Below are positions 32,745 to 41,480 of a stretch of DNA of 64,000 nucleotides, in pieces (within the stretch, counting starts at the first letter, position 1; the number at the start of each line of letters is the position of its first letter). A program made the translations under genes and the position numbers. This DNA comes from an uncultured Lachnospiraceae bacterium (GTDB lineage Bacteria > Bacillota_A > Clostridia > Lachnospirales > Lachnospiraceae), in the NCBI GenBank assembly GCA_902801585.1, contig CADCIU010000003.1, positions 66,236-130,235 on the forward strand. The letters are read 5' to 3'. The notes beneath the pieces were generated by a model. It was not told the DNA's origin. It saw only the letters and a program-made list of their open reading frames with translations, and searched no databases.

Positions 32745-33622
32745 ACTCTTTTGATCGCTTCCCTCACTTTTCCGTGCGCGTCCTCAAGCCGCTTTTTTGC
32801 CTCCTCGACGCTGCAGTCTGCAAGGAGCATCGTGATCGCGGTCTTGCACTTTCCCTGCGCCTGCTCCAGCGCCGCCTTGGCGGTCTCTTCCTCTGCGCCC
32901 GTCGCCTCCATGACGATGTGAAGCGCTCTCTTCCGAAGCTTTTCATTCGTCTGCACGACATCCACCATCAGGTTCTGATAGGCTTTGCCCGTTCCGACCA
33001 TCACAGCGGTCGAGATCATATTGAGGACCAGTTTCTGGGCTGTTCCGGCTTTGAGCCTGGTCGATCCGGTCAGGACTTCGGGCCCTGTCACGATCTCGAT
33101 CCCCAGCTCTGCTGCCCGGCTCAGTTCTGCATTTTCATTGCAGGAGATGGCTGCGGTGTGACACCCTATACTGCAGGCATAGTCGAGGCCGCCCAGCACA
33201 TAAGGCGTGCGGCCGCTCGCTGCCAGTCCGATCACAAGATCCTTGTCCGTGAGACCGTATTCCTCCAGGTCTTCTCTCCCCATGTCCCGGCTGTCCTCGG
33301 CGCCTTCGACGGCTCTTGTAAATGCCTTTTCTCCACCGGCGATCAGTCCGATCACCGTGTCCGGTGATACGCCGAAGGTCGGCGGGCACTCCGAGGCGTC
33401 GAGCACGCCCAGCCGGCCGCTGGTCCCGGCTCCCAGATAGAAGATCCGTCCGCCCTTTTTCAGACTCTCAATGCCCCACTCGGCAGCTTGTGCGATCTCC
33501 TTAAGATGCTTTCCCACTTCGCGCGGGATCTTTTCGTCCTCCCGGTTCATGGCAGTGACGACCTCCAAAGGAGACATTATGTCCAGATTCATTGTGTTTG
33601 GGTTTCTGGTTTCTGTAGTCAT
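32741..33622 (-). CDS. murQ: N-acetylmuramic acid 6-phosphate etherase MurQ
   Basis: 293 residues from ATG 33622 (AAAAGGAAAAAG upstream). It cleaves the lactyl ether of MurNAc-6-phosphate, giving GlcNAc-6-phosphate and lactate in peptidoglycan recycling. SIS-domain signatures: RIFYLGAGTSGRLGVLDASECPPTF, GLIAGGEKAF, GREDLEEYGLTDKDLVIGLAASGRTPYVLGGL, and GPEVLTGSTRLKAGTAQKLVLNM. The C-terminal helix bundle is complete. First gene of a three-gene unit with PTS and GH3. No MurR regulator gene is nearby. Confidence 0.95.
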   Translation of the reverse strand: MTTETRNPNTMNLDIMSPLEVVTAMNREDEKIPREVGKHLKEIAQAAEWGIESLKKGGRIFYLGAGTSGRLGVLDASECPPTFGVSPDTVIGLIAGGEKAFTRAVEGAEDSRDMGREDLEEYGLTDKDLVIGLAASGRTPYVLGGLDYACSIGCHTAAISCNENAELSRAAELGIEIVTGPEVLTGSTRLKAGTAQKLVLNMISTAVMVGTGKAYQNLMVDVVQTNEKLRKRALHIVMEATGAEEETAKAALEQAQGKCKTAITMLLADCSVEEAKKRLEDAHGKVREAIKRV

Positions 33623-33671
33623 CTTTTTCCTTTTCTGCTGATAAGGTTTTCGCAATCTTTGATCCATTACT

Positions 33672-33700
33672 ATTTTAGAGAGGATCTTTTGCTGCCGCAA
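33672..33700 (-). promoter_or_regulatory. possible murQ promoter
   Basis: Minus-strand TTGCGG (33695-33700) and TAAAAT (33672-33677) are separated by 17 bases, about 50 bases before murQ. The -35 is weak. It lies just downstream of the large inverted repeat, which would isolate it from the trp operon. Confidence 0.35.
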
Positions 33701-33703
33701 GAG

Positions 33704-33817
33704 GGTGTCAAGGGGACGGTTCTTCGGTGTCAAGGGGACGGTTCTTCTGACAACTTTTTGAAAAAAGTTGTCAGAAGAACCGTCCCCTTGACACCGAAGA
33801 ACCGTCCCCTTGACACC
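33704..33817. repeat. 56-bp perfect inverted repeat of GTGTCAAGGGGACG units, trpA-murQ intergenic
   Basis: Arms 33704-33759 and 33762-33817 are exact reverse complements with a 2-base loop. Each arm holds two copies of the unit GGTGTCAAGGGGACGGTTCT and ends with TCTGACAACTTTTT at the centre. The outer edge touches the last base of the trpA stop codon. It can form a long hairpin and probably ends trp transcription. A related element lies at 55270-55378. No transposase gene is adjacent. Confidence 0.9.
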
Positions 33818-34554
33818 TAAATATGAGGCCCCGCCTCTCTCCCATACTGCGCCACGATCCGGACGATCGCGCTGCCCACGATCACCCCGTCGCAGATCGC
33901 CGCGATCTCTGCCGCCTGCTGCGGCGTATTGATCCCGAATCCGACAGCCGCAGGTATATCCGCAGCCTCCCGGATCGAGCTCATAATAGATCCCAGATCC
34001 GTCTTGATCTCAGAGCGCACGCCCGTGACTCCCATTGAAGAGACGACGTACAGAAATCCCCTGGCCTCCGACGCGATCGCCCGGATCCTCGCTTCCGAGG
34101 TCGGCGCGATCATCGAGATCACGTCCACGCCGTGGGCGGCCGCGATCTCCTCGCATTCGCCCTTCTCCTCATAGGGAAGGTCCGGAATGATGATCCCGCT
34201 GATGCCGCACTCCCCGCACTTCTCGAAGAAGCGGTCATACCCGTAATGGAACACAGGATTGAGGTAGCCCATAAATACCAGAGGCATGTCGGTCTTTTGG
34301 CGCAGCCTTTTTACCATGTCAAAGATCTTGTCCGTCGTCGTTCCCGACCGCAGGGCCCGCAGGTCCGCCTCCTGGATCACGACGCCTTCCGCGATCGGAT
34401 CGGAAAATGGGATCCCGATCTCGATGAGATCCGCCCCCGCGCGCTCCATCTCCAGTATGTATTCCTCTGTTGCAGCGAGGTCCGGGTCTCCCGCCGTGAT
34501 AAAGGCAATAAATGCCTTTCCGTTCTTAAAAGCATCTTTTATTCTACGTGCCAT
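33817..34554 (-). CDS. trpA: tryptophan synthase alpha subunit
   Basis: 245 residues from ATG 34554 with GGAGGAG upstream. It cleaves indole-3-glycerol phosphate to indole and glyceraldehyde-3-phosphate, passing indole to TrpB. TIM-barrel signatures: AFITAGDPDLAATEEY, the catalytic glutamate in LIEIGIPFSDPIAEGVVIQ, VFMGYLNPVFHYG, and GFGINTPQQAAEIA. The length is slightly below the usual 260. Last gene of trpDCFBA; its stop codon touches the inverted repeat. Confidence 0.95.
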   Translation of the reverse strand: MARRIKDAFKNGKAFIAFITAGDPDLAATEEYILEMERAGADLIEIGIPFSDPIAEGVVIQEADLRALRSGTTTDKIFDMVKRLRQKTDMPLVFMGYLNPVFHYGYDRFFEKCGECGISGIIIPDLPYEEKGECEEIAAAHGVDVISMIAPTSEARIRAIASEARGFLYVVSSMGVTGVRSEIKTDLGSIMSSIREAADIPAAVGFGINTPQQAAEIAAICDGVIVGSAIVRIVAQYGREAGPHI

Positions 34555-34579
34555 CGTGTACTCCTCCTGCTCCCCGGCT

Positions 34580-35764
34580 TTAGTCCGAGATCTGAATGCC
34601 CCTGTAGCGGGCGATCGCCGCGACGTCCTTATCTCCCCTGCCCGACAGACAGATGATGATGCTCTGGTCACTGCTCATTACAGGCGCGATCTTCCTTGCC
34701 TGCGCCACCGCATGCGCACTCTCGATCGCGCAGATGATGCCCTCCGTCCTCGCGAGGTATTCGAAAGCTTCCACCGCCTCGTCATCCGTGACGGGCACAT
34801 ATTCCGCACGGCCTATATCATGCAGCCATGCGTGCTCCGGGCCGATCCCCGGATAATCGAGGCCTGCCGAGATCGAATAGACCTCCTTGATCTGCCCGTA
34901 CTCATTCTGGCAAAACAGTGACTTCATCCCATGGAATACGCCCAGACTTCCGTCAGCGATCGTCGCCGCATGCTGCCCGGTCTCGATCCCTCGGCCGGCC
35001 GCCTCACAGCCGATCAGTCTCACGCCTTCATCACCTATAAAGTGATAGAACATACCTATGGCGTTGCTGCCGCCGCCCACACAGGCGATCACGGCGTCCG
35101 GGAGTTTTCCCTGCGCCTCAAGGATCTGCTGCCGGGCTTCCCTGGAGATGACCGCCTGAAAATCCCGCACGATCGTAGGAAAAGGATGCGGTCCCATCAC
35201 CGAGCCCAGCACGTAGTGCGTATCCGCCACTCTGCCGGCCCACTCGCGCATGGTCTCGTTGACAGCGTCCTTGAGCACCTGCGTCCCGCTCTCCACAGGA
35301 TGCACCTTGGCGCCGAGAAGTTCCATGCGGTAGACGTTGAGCCTCTGTCTCTCACAGTCCAGCTTCCCCATAAAGACCTCACACTCCATGCCAAGGAGCG
35401 CTGCCACCGTCGCAGTCGCGACGCCGTGCTGTCCCGCACCGGTCTCCGCGATCACCCGCGTCTTGCCCATCTTTTTGGCAAGCAGCACCTGTCCGAGGCA
35501 GTTGTTGATCTTGTGAGCGCCCGTGTGGTTGAGGTCCTCCCGCTTGAGGTATATTTTGGCGCCTCCCAGATCCCGGGTCATCTTTTCCGCGAAGTACAGG
35601 CGGGAAGGTCTGCCTGCATACTCATTCAACAGCTTTGAGAGCTCATTGTTAAAAGCGGGATCTTGTTTATAAAAGTCGTACTGCTCTTCCAGCCGGATCA
35701 ATTCATTCATCAGTGTCTCCGGCACATATTGTCCGCCGAATTTTCCAAATCTGCCTTTGGACAT
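34580..35764 (-). CDS. trpB: tryptophan synthase beta subunit
   Basis: 394 residues from ATG 35764, with AAGGAGG upstream and only two bases after the trpF stop. The PLP enzyme joins indole and serine to tryptophan. Signatures: [33 protein letters not shown] (PLP lysine), [35 protein letters not shown], and ALESAHA-type segment [12 protein letters not shown]. Normal TrpB1 type of standard length, working as a complex with TrpA encoded downstream. Confidence 0.97.
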   Translation of the reverse strand: MSKGRFGKFGGQYVPETLMNELIRLEEQYDFYKQDPAFNNELSKLLNEYAGRPSRLYFAEKMTRDLGGAKIYLKREDLNHTGAHKINNCLGQVLLAKKMGKTRVIAETGAGQHGVATATVAALLGMECEVFMGKLDCERQRLNVYRMELLGAKVHPVESGTQVLKDAVNETMREWAGRVADTHYVLGSVMGPHPFPTIVRDFQAVISREARQQILEAQGKLPDAVIACVGGGSNAIGMFYHFIGDEGVRLIGCEAAGRGIETGQHAATIADGSLGVFHGMKSLFCQNEYGQIKEVYSISAGLDYPGIGPEHAWLHDIGRAEYVPVTDDEAVEAFEYLARTEGIICAIESAHAVAQARKIAPVMSSDQSIIICLSGRGDKDVAAIARYRGIQISD

Positions 35765-35766
35765 GT

Positions 35767-36363
35767 TTACCTCCTTACTGCCTCCACGCACTGCGCCATC
35801 TTTACCGGATCCTTCCATCCGTCCGTCTCTGCGCCGCTGCTCAGATCTACCGCATATGGCCTGAATCTCCGCACTGCCTCCGCCACATTGTCCGGTCCCA
35901 GGCCACCTGCAAGGATCCAAGGCCTGTCCATTTCCCTGATCAGCGACCAGTCAAAAGCTTCTCCTGTTCCCGTTCCGTTATCGAGCAGAAGATAATCCGC
36001 TTCGCTCTCCATCGCTCTCTTCAGGTCATCCGCGCTTCGTATGCGAAAAGCCTGAATGACCGGTTTTGCAGTCTGTGTTCTGAGCTCTTTTATATAAGCG
36101 TTGTCTTCCGCTCCATGCAGCTGGATCTGATCCAGAAACCCGGCAGCTTCTATGACTGACTCGATCGTCTCATTGACGAACACGCCGACTTTTAAGATCC
36201 CCGGCGCGAGCATATCTGCAAGCACCTCCGCCTCTTGCGCCGTCACCGATCTTCTAAAGCCCGGAGACAATATAAAACCGACGTAGTCCGGCCTGCAGAC
36301 GCCCGCCGCCTCAATGTCTTCTTTTCTGCGCATCCCGCAAATCTTGATCCTGGTCCTGTACAT
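35767..36363 (-). CDS. trpF: phosphoribosylanthranilate isomerase
   Basis: 198 residues from ATG 36363; a GTG three codons earlier is possible, but AGGTGGAG fits the ATG better. It converts phosphoribosyl anthranilate to the ribulose form by Amadori rearrangement. Barrel signatures: [64 protein letters not shown], and [16 protein letters not shown] ending in AVDLSSGAE. The catalytic cysteine (KICGM) and aspartate (LLLD) are present. It follows trpC after a gap filled by 16-bp tandem repeats. Confidence 0.95.
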   Translation of the reverse strand: MYRTRIKICGMRRKEDIEAAGVCRPDYVGFILSPGFRRSVTAQEAEVLADMLAPGILKVGVFVNETIESVIEAAGFLDQIQLHGAEDNAYIKELRTQTAKPVIQAFRIRSADDLKRAMESEADYLLLDNGTGTGEAFDWSLIREMDRPWILAGGLGPDNVAEAVRRFRPYAVDLSSGAETDGWKDPVKMAQCVEAVRR

Positions 36364-36433
36364 GATCTCCACCTCATGAGTTCGTCTCTGATCTGTGCCT
36401 CTGAGCTTATATGAACTCCTTTTTCAGTCTCCG

Positions 36434-36513
36434 TTTCGACAAACCGCAGCTACGACAAACCGCCTCTATAACAGGCCACCCCTATAACACGCCGCCCCTA
36501 TGACACGCCGCCC
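36434..36513 (-). repeat. five tandem 16-bp repeats spanning the trpC 3' end
   Basis: Five units of exactly 16 bp start at 36434, 36450, 36466, 36482 and 36498 (plus-strand unit CTATAACACGCCGCCC and variants). Similarity falls with distance from trpC. The last unit encodes the trpC C-terminus and stop. The period is not a multiple of three, and the repeats fill most of the trpC-trpF gap. Confidence 0.8.
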
Positions 36514-37286
36514 CTGAGCTCCCGCAGCGCCGCCGCTTTATCCGGGCTCCGCATCAGTGTCTCCCCGATCAGAACCGCATCCGTTCCGTTTCTTCTTAGG
36601 ACTTCGATATCCTCCGGCGTCCGGATCCCGCTCTCCGAGACAAAAAGCCTGTTCTTTGGGACCAGCTTTCTGAGGCGCACCGAGTTGCTGCAGTCTACGG
36701 TGAAGGTTTTCAGGTCTCTGTTGTTCACGCCGATGATGCCCCGCTCCACTCTCAGCGCCCTTTCGACTTCCATCTCATCGTGTGCTTCCACCAGAACGGA
36801 GAGCCCCAGGCTGCGCGCTGTTTTGCCATATTCCGCCAGCTCTTCATCCGTGAGGATCGCACAGATGAGGAGAACAGCCGATGCGCCCAGTACCTTCGCC
36901 TCGTAGACCATGTAGGGATCCACGATGAAGTCTTTGCGAAGGATGGGGATCTTCACCGCCGCAGCGATCTCCCGCAGGTAATCGTCTCTTCCCAGAAAGA
37001 AATCAGGCTCTGTCAGGCAGGAAATGGCGGCTGCGCCTGCCTGCTCATACTCCTGTGCCGTCCTCAGATAAGGAAAGTCCGGAGCGATCAGCCCCTTAGA
37101 GGGCGACGCCTTTTTCACTTCACAGATAAAGGAAATACCGGGCCCTGCCAGGGCTTTCTCGAAGGGAAAGCCCGTGTCCGCATTCATTGAGAGCGCCTGT
37201 CTCTTCATCTCTTCAAGAGGGACCAGGCACTTATTCCGCTCAGCTCTGGCCCGCGCATGGTCGGCCAGTGTATCCAGGATCGTCAT
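36498..37286 (-). CDS. trpC: indole-3-glycerol phosphate synthase
   Basis: 262 residues; ATG 37286 with AGGAGG ten bases upstream. It closes the indole ring from the carboxyphenylamino deoxyribulose phosphate. Signatures: ISFICEVKKASPSKGLI (substrate-binding lysine), AISCLTEPDFFLGRDDYL, PILRKDFIVDPYMVYEA, LVEAHDEMEVERAL, GVNNRDLKTFTVD and FVSESGIRTPEDI. It is not fused to trpF as in enteric bacteria. The last codons lie inside the first unit of a 16-bp tandem repeat, so the C-terminus RGGVS is probably recent. Confidence 0.96.
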   Translation of the reverse strand: MTILDTLADHARARAERNKCLVPLEEMKRQALSMNADTGFPFEKALAGPGISFICEVKKASPSKGLIAPDFPYLRTAQEYEQAGAAAISCLTEPDFFLGRDDYLREIAAAVKIPILRKDFIVDPYMVYEAKVLGASAVLLICAILTDEELAEYGKTARSLGLSVLVEAHDEMEVERALRVERGIIGVNNRDLKTFTVDCSNSVRLRKLVPKNRLFVSESGIRTPEDIEVLRRNGTDAVLIGETLMRSPDKAAALRELRGGVS

Positions 37287-37318
37287 CTGAGTCAGTCCTC
37301 CTTAATTCAAGCTGCTTA

Positions 37319-38347
37319 TTAAGCCTGCTCATTCGACACGCGGACGAACTTGTCCAGTACTTCCAGTGCCTTTCCGGTGTCGATCATCTCCTCTGCGATC
37401 CTAACTCCCTCTGCGATGTCCGCTGCTTTTCCGGCCGCATAGATCGCACATCCCGCGTTGAGAAGTACCGCATTCCTCTTCGTACCGGTGACCTCGCCGC
37501 GCAGGATAGCCCTTGTCAGCGCCGCGTTCTCATCCGGCGTTCCGCCGACGATCTCCTCTTTGAGTCCTCTGACCATCCCGAAATCCTCCGGCTTTATCAC
37601 GATCGTTCTGTAGAAGCCGTCCCGCAGCTCGCAGACCGCCGTCTCGCAGCTGGGCGAGACCTCGTCCATCTTGTCTCTGCCGTAGACGACGAGCGCGTGC
37701 TTTACGCCCATAGAGGAGAGGACCTTAGCCACAGGTTCGCACAGATACTCGTCATATACGCCCAGCATGAAATAATCGGGCTTGGCGGGATTGGTCAAAG
37801 GGCCCAGAATATTGAACACCGTTCTGAATCCCAGTTCTCTTCGGATGGCCCCGACATACTTCATGGAAGAGTGATATTCCTGGGCGAACATAAAACAGAC
37901 GCCGACCTCTTCAAGAAGCTTTCTGCACAGCTCAGGAGATTGCCGGATATTGACGCCGAGCGCCTCGAGGCAGTCAGCCGCGCCGCTGTCAGAAGAGGCT
38001 GCCCGGTTTCCGTGCTTTGCCACCTTGATGCCCGCGGCTGCCGCGATCATAGCGGAAGTCGTAGAAATGTTGAAGGTGCGCGCATTGTCTCCGCCCGTTC
38101 CCACGATCTCGAGAACTTCCATTCCCTCGTGAGCGACCGGCGTCGCGTGATCTCTCATGGCGACCGCACAGCCGGTGATCTCATCGATCGTCTCGGCCTT
38201 GGTGCTCTTGGTAGACAGCGACGCCAGAAACGCTGCGTTCTGCGTCGGAGTTGTCTGCCCGCTCATGATCTCATTCATCACAGTCCGGGCCTCGTCGAAT
38301 GTCAGGTCACCTTTGTTCACGATCTTGATAATGGCTTCTTTGATCAT
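37319..38347 (-). CDS. trpD: anthranilate phosphoribosyltransferase
   Basis: 342 residues from ATG 38347, preceded by AAGGAGGAAGG. It transfers phosphoribose from PRPP to anthranilate. Signatures: [86 protein letters not shown]. First structural gene after the T-box; trpE and trpG are absent, and it is not fused to trpG. Regulation by uncharged tRNA-Trp is indicated by the leader. Confidence 0.96.
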   Translation of the reverse strand: MIKEAIIKIVNKGDLTFDEARTVMNEIMSGQTTPTQNAAFLASLSTKSTKAETIDEITGCAVAMRDHATPVAHEGMEVLEIVGTGGDNARTFNISTTSAMIAAAAGIKVAKHGNRAASSDSGAADCLEALGVNIRQSPELCRKLLEEVGVCFMFAQEYHSSMKYVGAIRRELGFRTVFNILGPLTNPAKPDYFMLGVYDEYLCEPVAKVLSSMGVKHALVVYGRDKMDEVSPSCETAVCELRDGFYRTIVIKPEDFGMVRGLKEEIVGGTPDENAALTRAILRGEVTGTKRNAVLLNAGCAIYAAGKAADIAEGVRIAEEMIDTGKALEVLDKFVRVSNEQA

Positions 38348-38455
38348 TTTCCTTCCTCCTTTCAGCCACATTCGTACTGCTCAAGCAGGGCTTTTTCCTG
38401 CAATGAACACTGCCGGCAGGTCATTTCTCAGCTGTGCGGCTCAATGCCTGTACGC

Positions 38456-38493
38456 AAAAAGTCCCCGGCAGGACGATATATCCTGCCAGGGAC
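38456..38493 (-). terminator. T-box leader terminator
   Basis: A 13-bp stem (38461-38473 with 38481-38493, one G-U pair) is followed on the minus strand by TTTTT. It competes with the antiterminator formed by the T-box sequence next to it. Confidence 0.9.
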
Positions 38494-38755
38494 GAATTTT
38501 TGATCCGCGGTGCCACCCTGGTTCGCACAGCGCGGGAACGCGCTGCACACTCTCGTCGGAATTCCATCAAACTCCCGGCAACTGACGTATGCCCTCACGT
38601 CGCATGATACTCGGCTTTTGCTGCAGCCTTTGAATGCGCCCTCCGTGGTCCATTTGCAAAACGGCGTTCTGTCCGGCTCTCACCTGCCCGGGCTCTCTGT
38701 AAGTGCCTCTTTCTTGCTTTATCTCCACTTCAACGGTTTAAAGCGATATTGTTTT
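38494..38755 (-). promoter_or_regulatory. tryptophan T-box leader
   Basis: The T-box motif AGGGTGGCACCGCGGATC (minus strand) lies at 38502-38519, right before the terminator. Upstream are a Stem I with GGTGAGAGCC and a specifier region AAATGGACCACGG in which TGG (38650-38652) is the tryptophan codon, followed by the usual purine. Binding of uncharged tRNA-Trp should favour the antiterminator and turn on trpDCFBA. Confidence 0.92.
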
Positions 38756-38760
38756 TTATT

Positions 38761-38789
38761 ATATAATCACTTTACGGTTTATTTGTCAA
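38761..38789 (-). promoter_or_regulatory. trp operon promoter
   Basis: Minus-strand TTGACA (38784-38789), a 17-base spacer, then TTATAT (38761-38766) overlapping TATAAT. Strong sigma-A type promoter directly before the T-box. Confidence 0.8.
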
Positions 38790-38914
38790 CTGGATTCCGT
38801 GATATCTATCTCATGTCTTCTCTCGTGTGTTACTATACATGATAGTATTTTCTTTCCCTCACGGAATGAAAAAAGACAGACAGATTCAGACTTATTGAAG
38901 AGGAGGGTAATCAT

Positions 38915-41326
38915 ATGCGATACGGATATTTTGACGACGATCGCAGAGAATATGTGATCACACGGCCGGACACGCCGCAGCCCTGGGCCAACTATCTGGG
39001 CTCGCCCGAATACGGGGCACTGATCTCGAACAACGCGGGCGGATACAGTTTCGTGAAGTCCGGTGCGGACGGGCGTATTCTCCGCTATGTGTTCAACCAG
39101 TTCGACCAGCCGGGGCGCTACATTTATCTGCGGGACGACGAGAGCGGGGACTTCTGGTCCGCCTCCTGGCAGCCCGTTGGCAAAGATCTGTCAAAATACA
39201 GAAGCGAGTGCCGTCACGGGACCGGCTACACAAATATCATGGCAGATTACAGCGGGATCCACAGTGAAGCTGTGTACTATGTGCCGCTTGATAAGAGCTA
39301 TGAAGTCTGGGCGCTCAAGGTCGTCAACACAGGCGATCAGCCCCGGAAACTGACCGTGACCGGCTATGCGGAGTTCACGAACAACGGCAATTACGAGCAG
39401 GACCAGGTGAACCTGCAGTATTCGCAGTTCATCTCCCGGACGATGTTCGAGGGCGGCCGTGTCCGCCAGCAGCTCCACGGCAATCTGGACGCTCTTTCAG
39501 AAGGCGAAAAGGCAAACAATGAAACGGTGACCGAGCGCTTTTTCGGCATGACGGGGGCAGAACCCTCCTCCTGGTGCGGAGACAAGGCGGCCTTTCTGGG
39601 GCCCTGGCACGGATACGGAAATCCCTTGGGCGTAGAGCAGGGAGACCTCGGCGGCGCGGCGGGTTACAACGGCAACAGCTGCGGTGCGATCTCGGCGAAG
39701 ATCGCACTGGATCCCGGAGCGTCCCGGACCATCCTCTTTATCCTGGGAGAAAAAGGCCCCTCCGAGAGCGCTGCGATCATGCAGGAATACGCGGCAGATC
39801 CTTCTCTTTGGACCGATGAGGTCGAAGCCCTTCGCTCTGATTGGGCGGAGCGCTTCTCCCATCTCAAGGTCAGGACCCCCTGCCCTGAATTCGACACCAT
39901 GATCAATATATGGAACGCCTACAACTGCTTCATGACCTTCATCTGGTCGCGGGCGGCCTCCTTTATCTACTGCGGCCTGCGCAACGGCTACGGCTACCGG
40001 GATACGGTGCAGGATATCCAGGGCGTGATCCATCTGAAGCCCGAAATGGCGGCGGACAAGATCCGCTTCATGCTCTCCGCCCAGATCCACCACGGCGGCG
40101 GCCTTCCGCTGGTGAAATTCACCCATAAACCCGGGCAGGAGACCGGCCCGGAGGACCCCAAATATGTGCGCGACACCGGCCATCCCGCTTACCGGGCAGA
40201 CGATGCGCTGTGGCTCTTCCCCACGGTGTTCAAATATCTCGCTGAAAGCGGAAATCTCGGCTTTTTGAATGAGGTGATCCCCTTCGCCGACGAGGGAGAA
40301 GCGACCGTGTATGAACACCTAAAACGCGCGCTGGACTTCTCCATGCATCATCTCGGACCGCACGGCATGCCCGCAGGACTCTATGCGGACTGGAATGACT
40401 GCCTGCGCCTTGGCGCCAACGGGGAGTCCGCCTTCGTTGCATTCCAGTACTATTATGCCTTCACTATTTTGCAAAAGCTTGCACAAGTGCAGGACGACAC
40501 AGCGTATCTGCACTGGCTCAGTGAGGAACAGGCCGCGCTGCGCGAAAAGCTGAATGCGCTGTGCTGGAACGAGGACCGCTTTATCCGGGGCTTTACGGAG
40601 CAGGGCGAGACCATCGGCGAGCGCACGGCGCCGGAGGCAAATCTCTGGCTCAACCCGCAGTCCTGGGCGGTGATCAGCGGCCTGGCAAGCCCGGAGCAGG
40701 CAGAAGCGGCAATGGAGCAGGTGTTTACAAGGCTCAATACGCCTTACGGCGCAGTTCTTATGGATCCGCCCTACCACGCGCACGCTTTTGACGGCGCGCT
40801 GGCGGTCATCTACAACCAGGGCACGAAAGAGAACGGCGGCGTCTTCTCCCAGTCCCAGGGATGGCTGATCCTGGCGGAAGCCCTTCTCGGGCACGGAGAA
40901 AGGGCGTTCCGCTATTTCAGCGAGAACGCGCCCTCCATGCAGAACGACAAGGCTGAGATCCGCGGAATCGAGCCCTATTGCTACGGACAGTTCACGGAAG
41001 GGAAGGCAAGCGTACACGCGGGCCGCTCTCACGTCCACTGGCTGACCGGTACCGCTTCCACCGTTATGGTGGGCTGTGTGGAAGGCATTTTGGGGATCCG
41101 CCCGGATCTCGGCGGCCTTAAGCTCGCGCCCGCGATCCCTGCATCCTGGGACCGGCTGGAAATTGAGAAGGATTTCCGCGGCAGGAAGCTTCACATCGCG
41201 ATCGAGAACCCGGACGGAAAGCAGTCCGGATGCAGCCGCCTCTATGTGAACGGGACAGAGCTCTCGGACAACTACGTGCCCGAGGCGCTGCTCACGGATG
41301 AGACGCAGATCCGGCTCGTCATGTGA
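38915..41326 (+). CDS. GH94 glycoside phosphorylase (chitobiose/cellobiose phosphorylase type)
   Basis: 803 residues, cytoplasmic; ATG 38915 with GAGGAGGG upstream. GH94 enzymes split beta-linked disaccharides with phosphate to give an alpha-sugar-1-phosphate. N-terminal beta sandwich: MRYGYFDDDRREYVITRPDT, LISNNAGGYSF, YLRDDESGDFWSASWQPV. Helical barrel: SRAASFIYCGLRNGYGYRDTVQD, and GLYADWNDCLRLG, whose aspartate is the family's general acid. C-terminal VHWLTGTASTVMV is typical. The N-terminus resembles my memory of Vibrio N,N'-diacetylchitobiose phosphorylase more than Clostridium cellobiose phosphorylase, but specificity is open. It stands alone, divergent from trp. A dyad TACTAT-5-ATAGTA at 38831-38847 may be an operator. 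Confidence 0.88.
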   Translation: MRYGYFDDDRREYVITRPDTPQPWANYLGSPEYGALISNNAGGYSFVKSGADGRILRYVFNQFDQPGRYIYLRDDESGDFWSASWQPVGKDLSKYRSECRHGTGYTNIMADYSGIHSEAVYYVPLDKSYEVWALKVVNTGDQPRKLTVTGYAEFTNNGNYEQDQVNLQYSQFISRTMFEGGRVRQQLHGNLDALSEGEKANNETVTERFFGMTGAEPSSWCGDKAAFLGPWHGYGNPLGVEQGDLGGAAGYNGNSCGAISAKIALDPGASRTILFILGEKGPSESAAIMQEYAADPSLWTDEVEALRSDWAERFSHLKVRTPCPEFDTMINIWNAYNCFMTFIWSRAASFIYCGLRNGYGYRDTVQDIQGVIHLKPEMAADKIRFMLSAQIHHGGGLPLVKFTHKPGQETGPEDPKYVRDTGHPAYRADDALWLFPTVFKYLAESGNLGFLNEVIPFADEGEATVYEHLKRALDFSMHHLGPHGMPAGLYADWNDCLRLGANGESAFVAFQYYYAFTILQKLAQVQDDTAYLHWLSEEQAALREKLNALCWNEDRFIRGFTEQGETIGERTAPEANLWLNPQSWAVISGLASPEQAEAAMEQVFTRLNTPYGAVLMDPPYHAHAFDGALAVIYNQGTKENGGVFSQSQGWLILAEALLGHGERAFRYFSENAPSMQNDKAEIRGIEPYCYGQFTEGKASVHAGRSHVHWLTGTASTVMVGCVEGILGIRPDLGGLKLAPAIPASWDRLEIEKDFRGRKLHIAIENPDGKQSGCSRLYVNGTELSDNYVPEALLTDETQIRLVM

Positions 41327-41352
41327 TCCTCTCTTCGCCATTGACAAAGATC

Positions 41353-41394
41353 AATAATAAAACAGCCGGCTCCGCTTTTTCAGGGAGCCGGCTG
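41353..41394 (-). terminator. intrinsic terminator downstream of the XerS-like gene
   Basis: An 11-bp perfect stem CAGCCGGCTCC/GGAGCCGGCTG (41363-41373, 41384-41394) is followed on the minus strand by TTTTATTATT. On the plus strand it may also help end the GH94 transcript, though no T-run follows there. Confidence 0.75.
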
Positions 41395-41480
41395 CAGGCG
41401 TATATTTCAGCTCGCCGCAGAAAGTGAAAAAGGCTGCAGACGAGTATTTCAACTGTCCGGAATGTGAAAGCAACCGCGGA

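Noticed and set aside
33704..33817. Insertion sequence
   Set aside because: Perfect inverted repeat but only two bases between arms; no transposase frame inside or next to it.
36434..36513. Possible small CRISPR array
   Set aside because: Units are contiguous 16-mers without spacers, and no cas genes are near.
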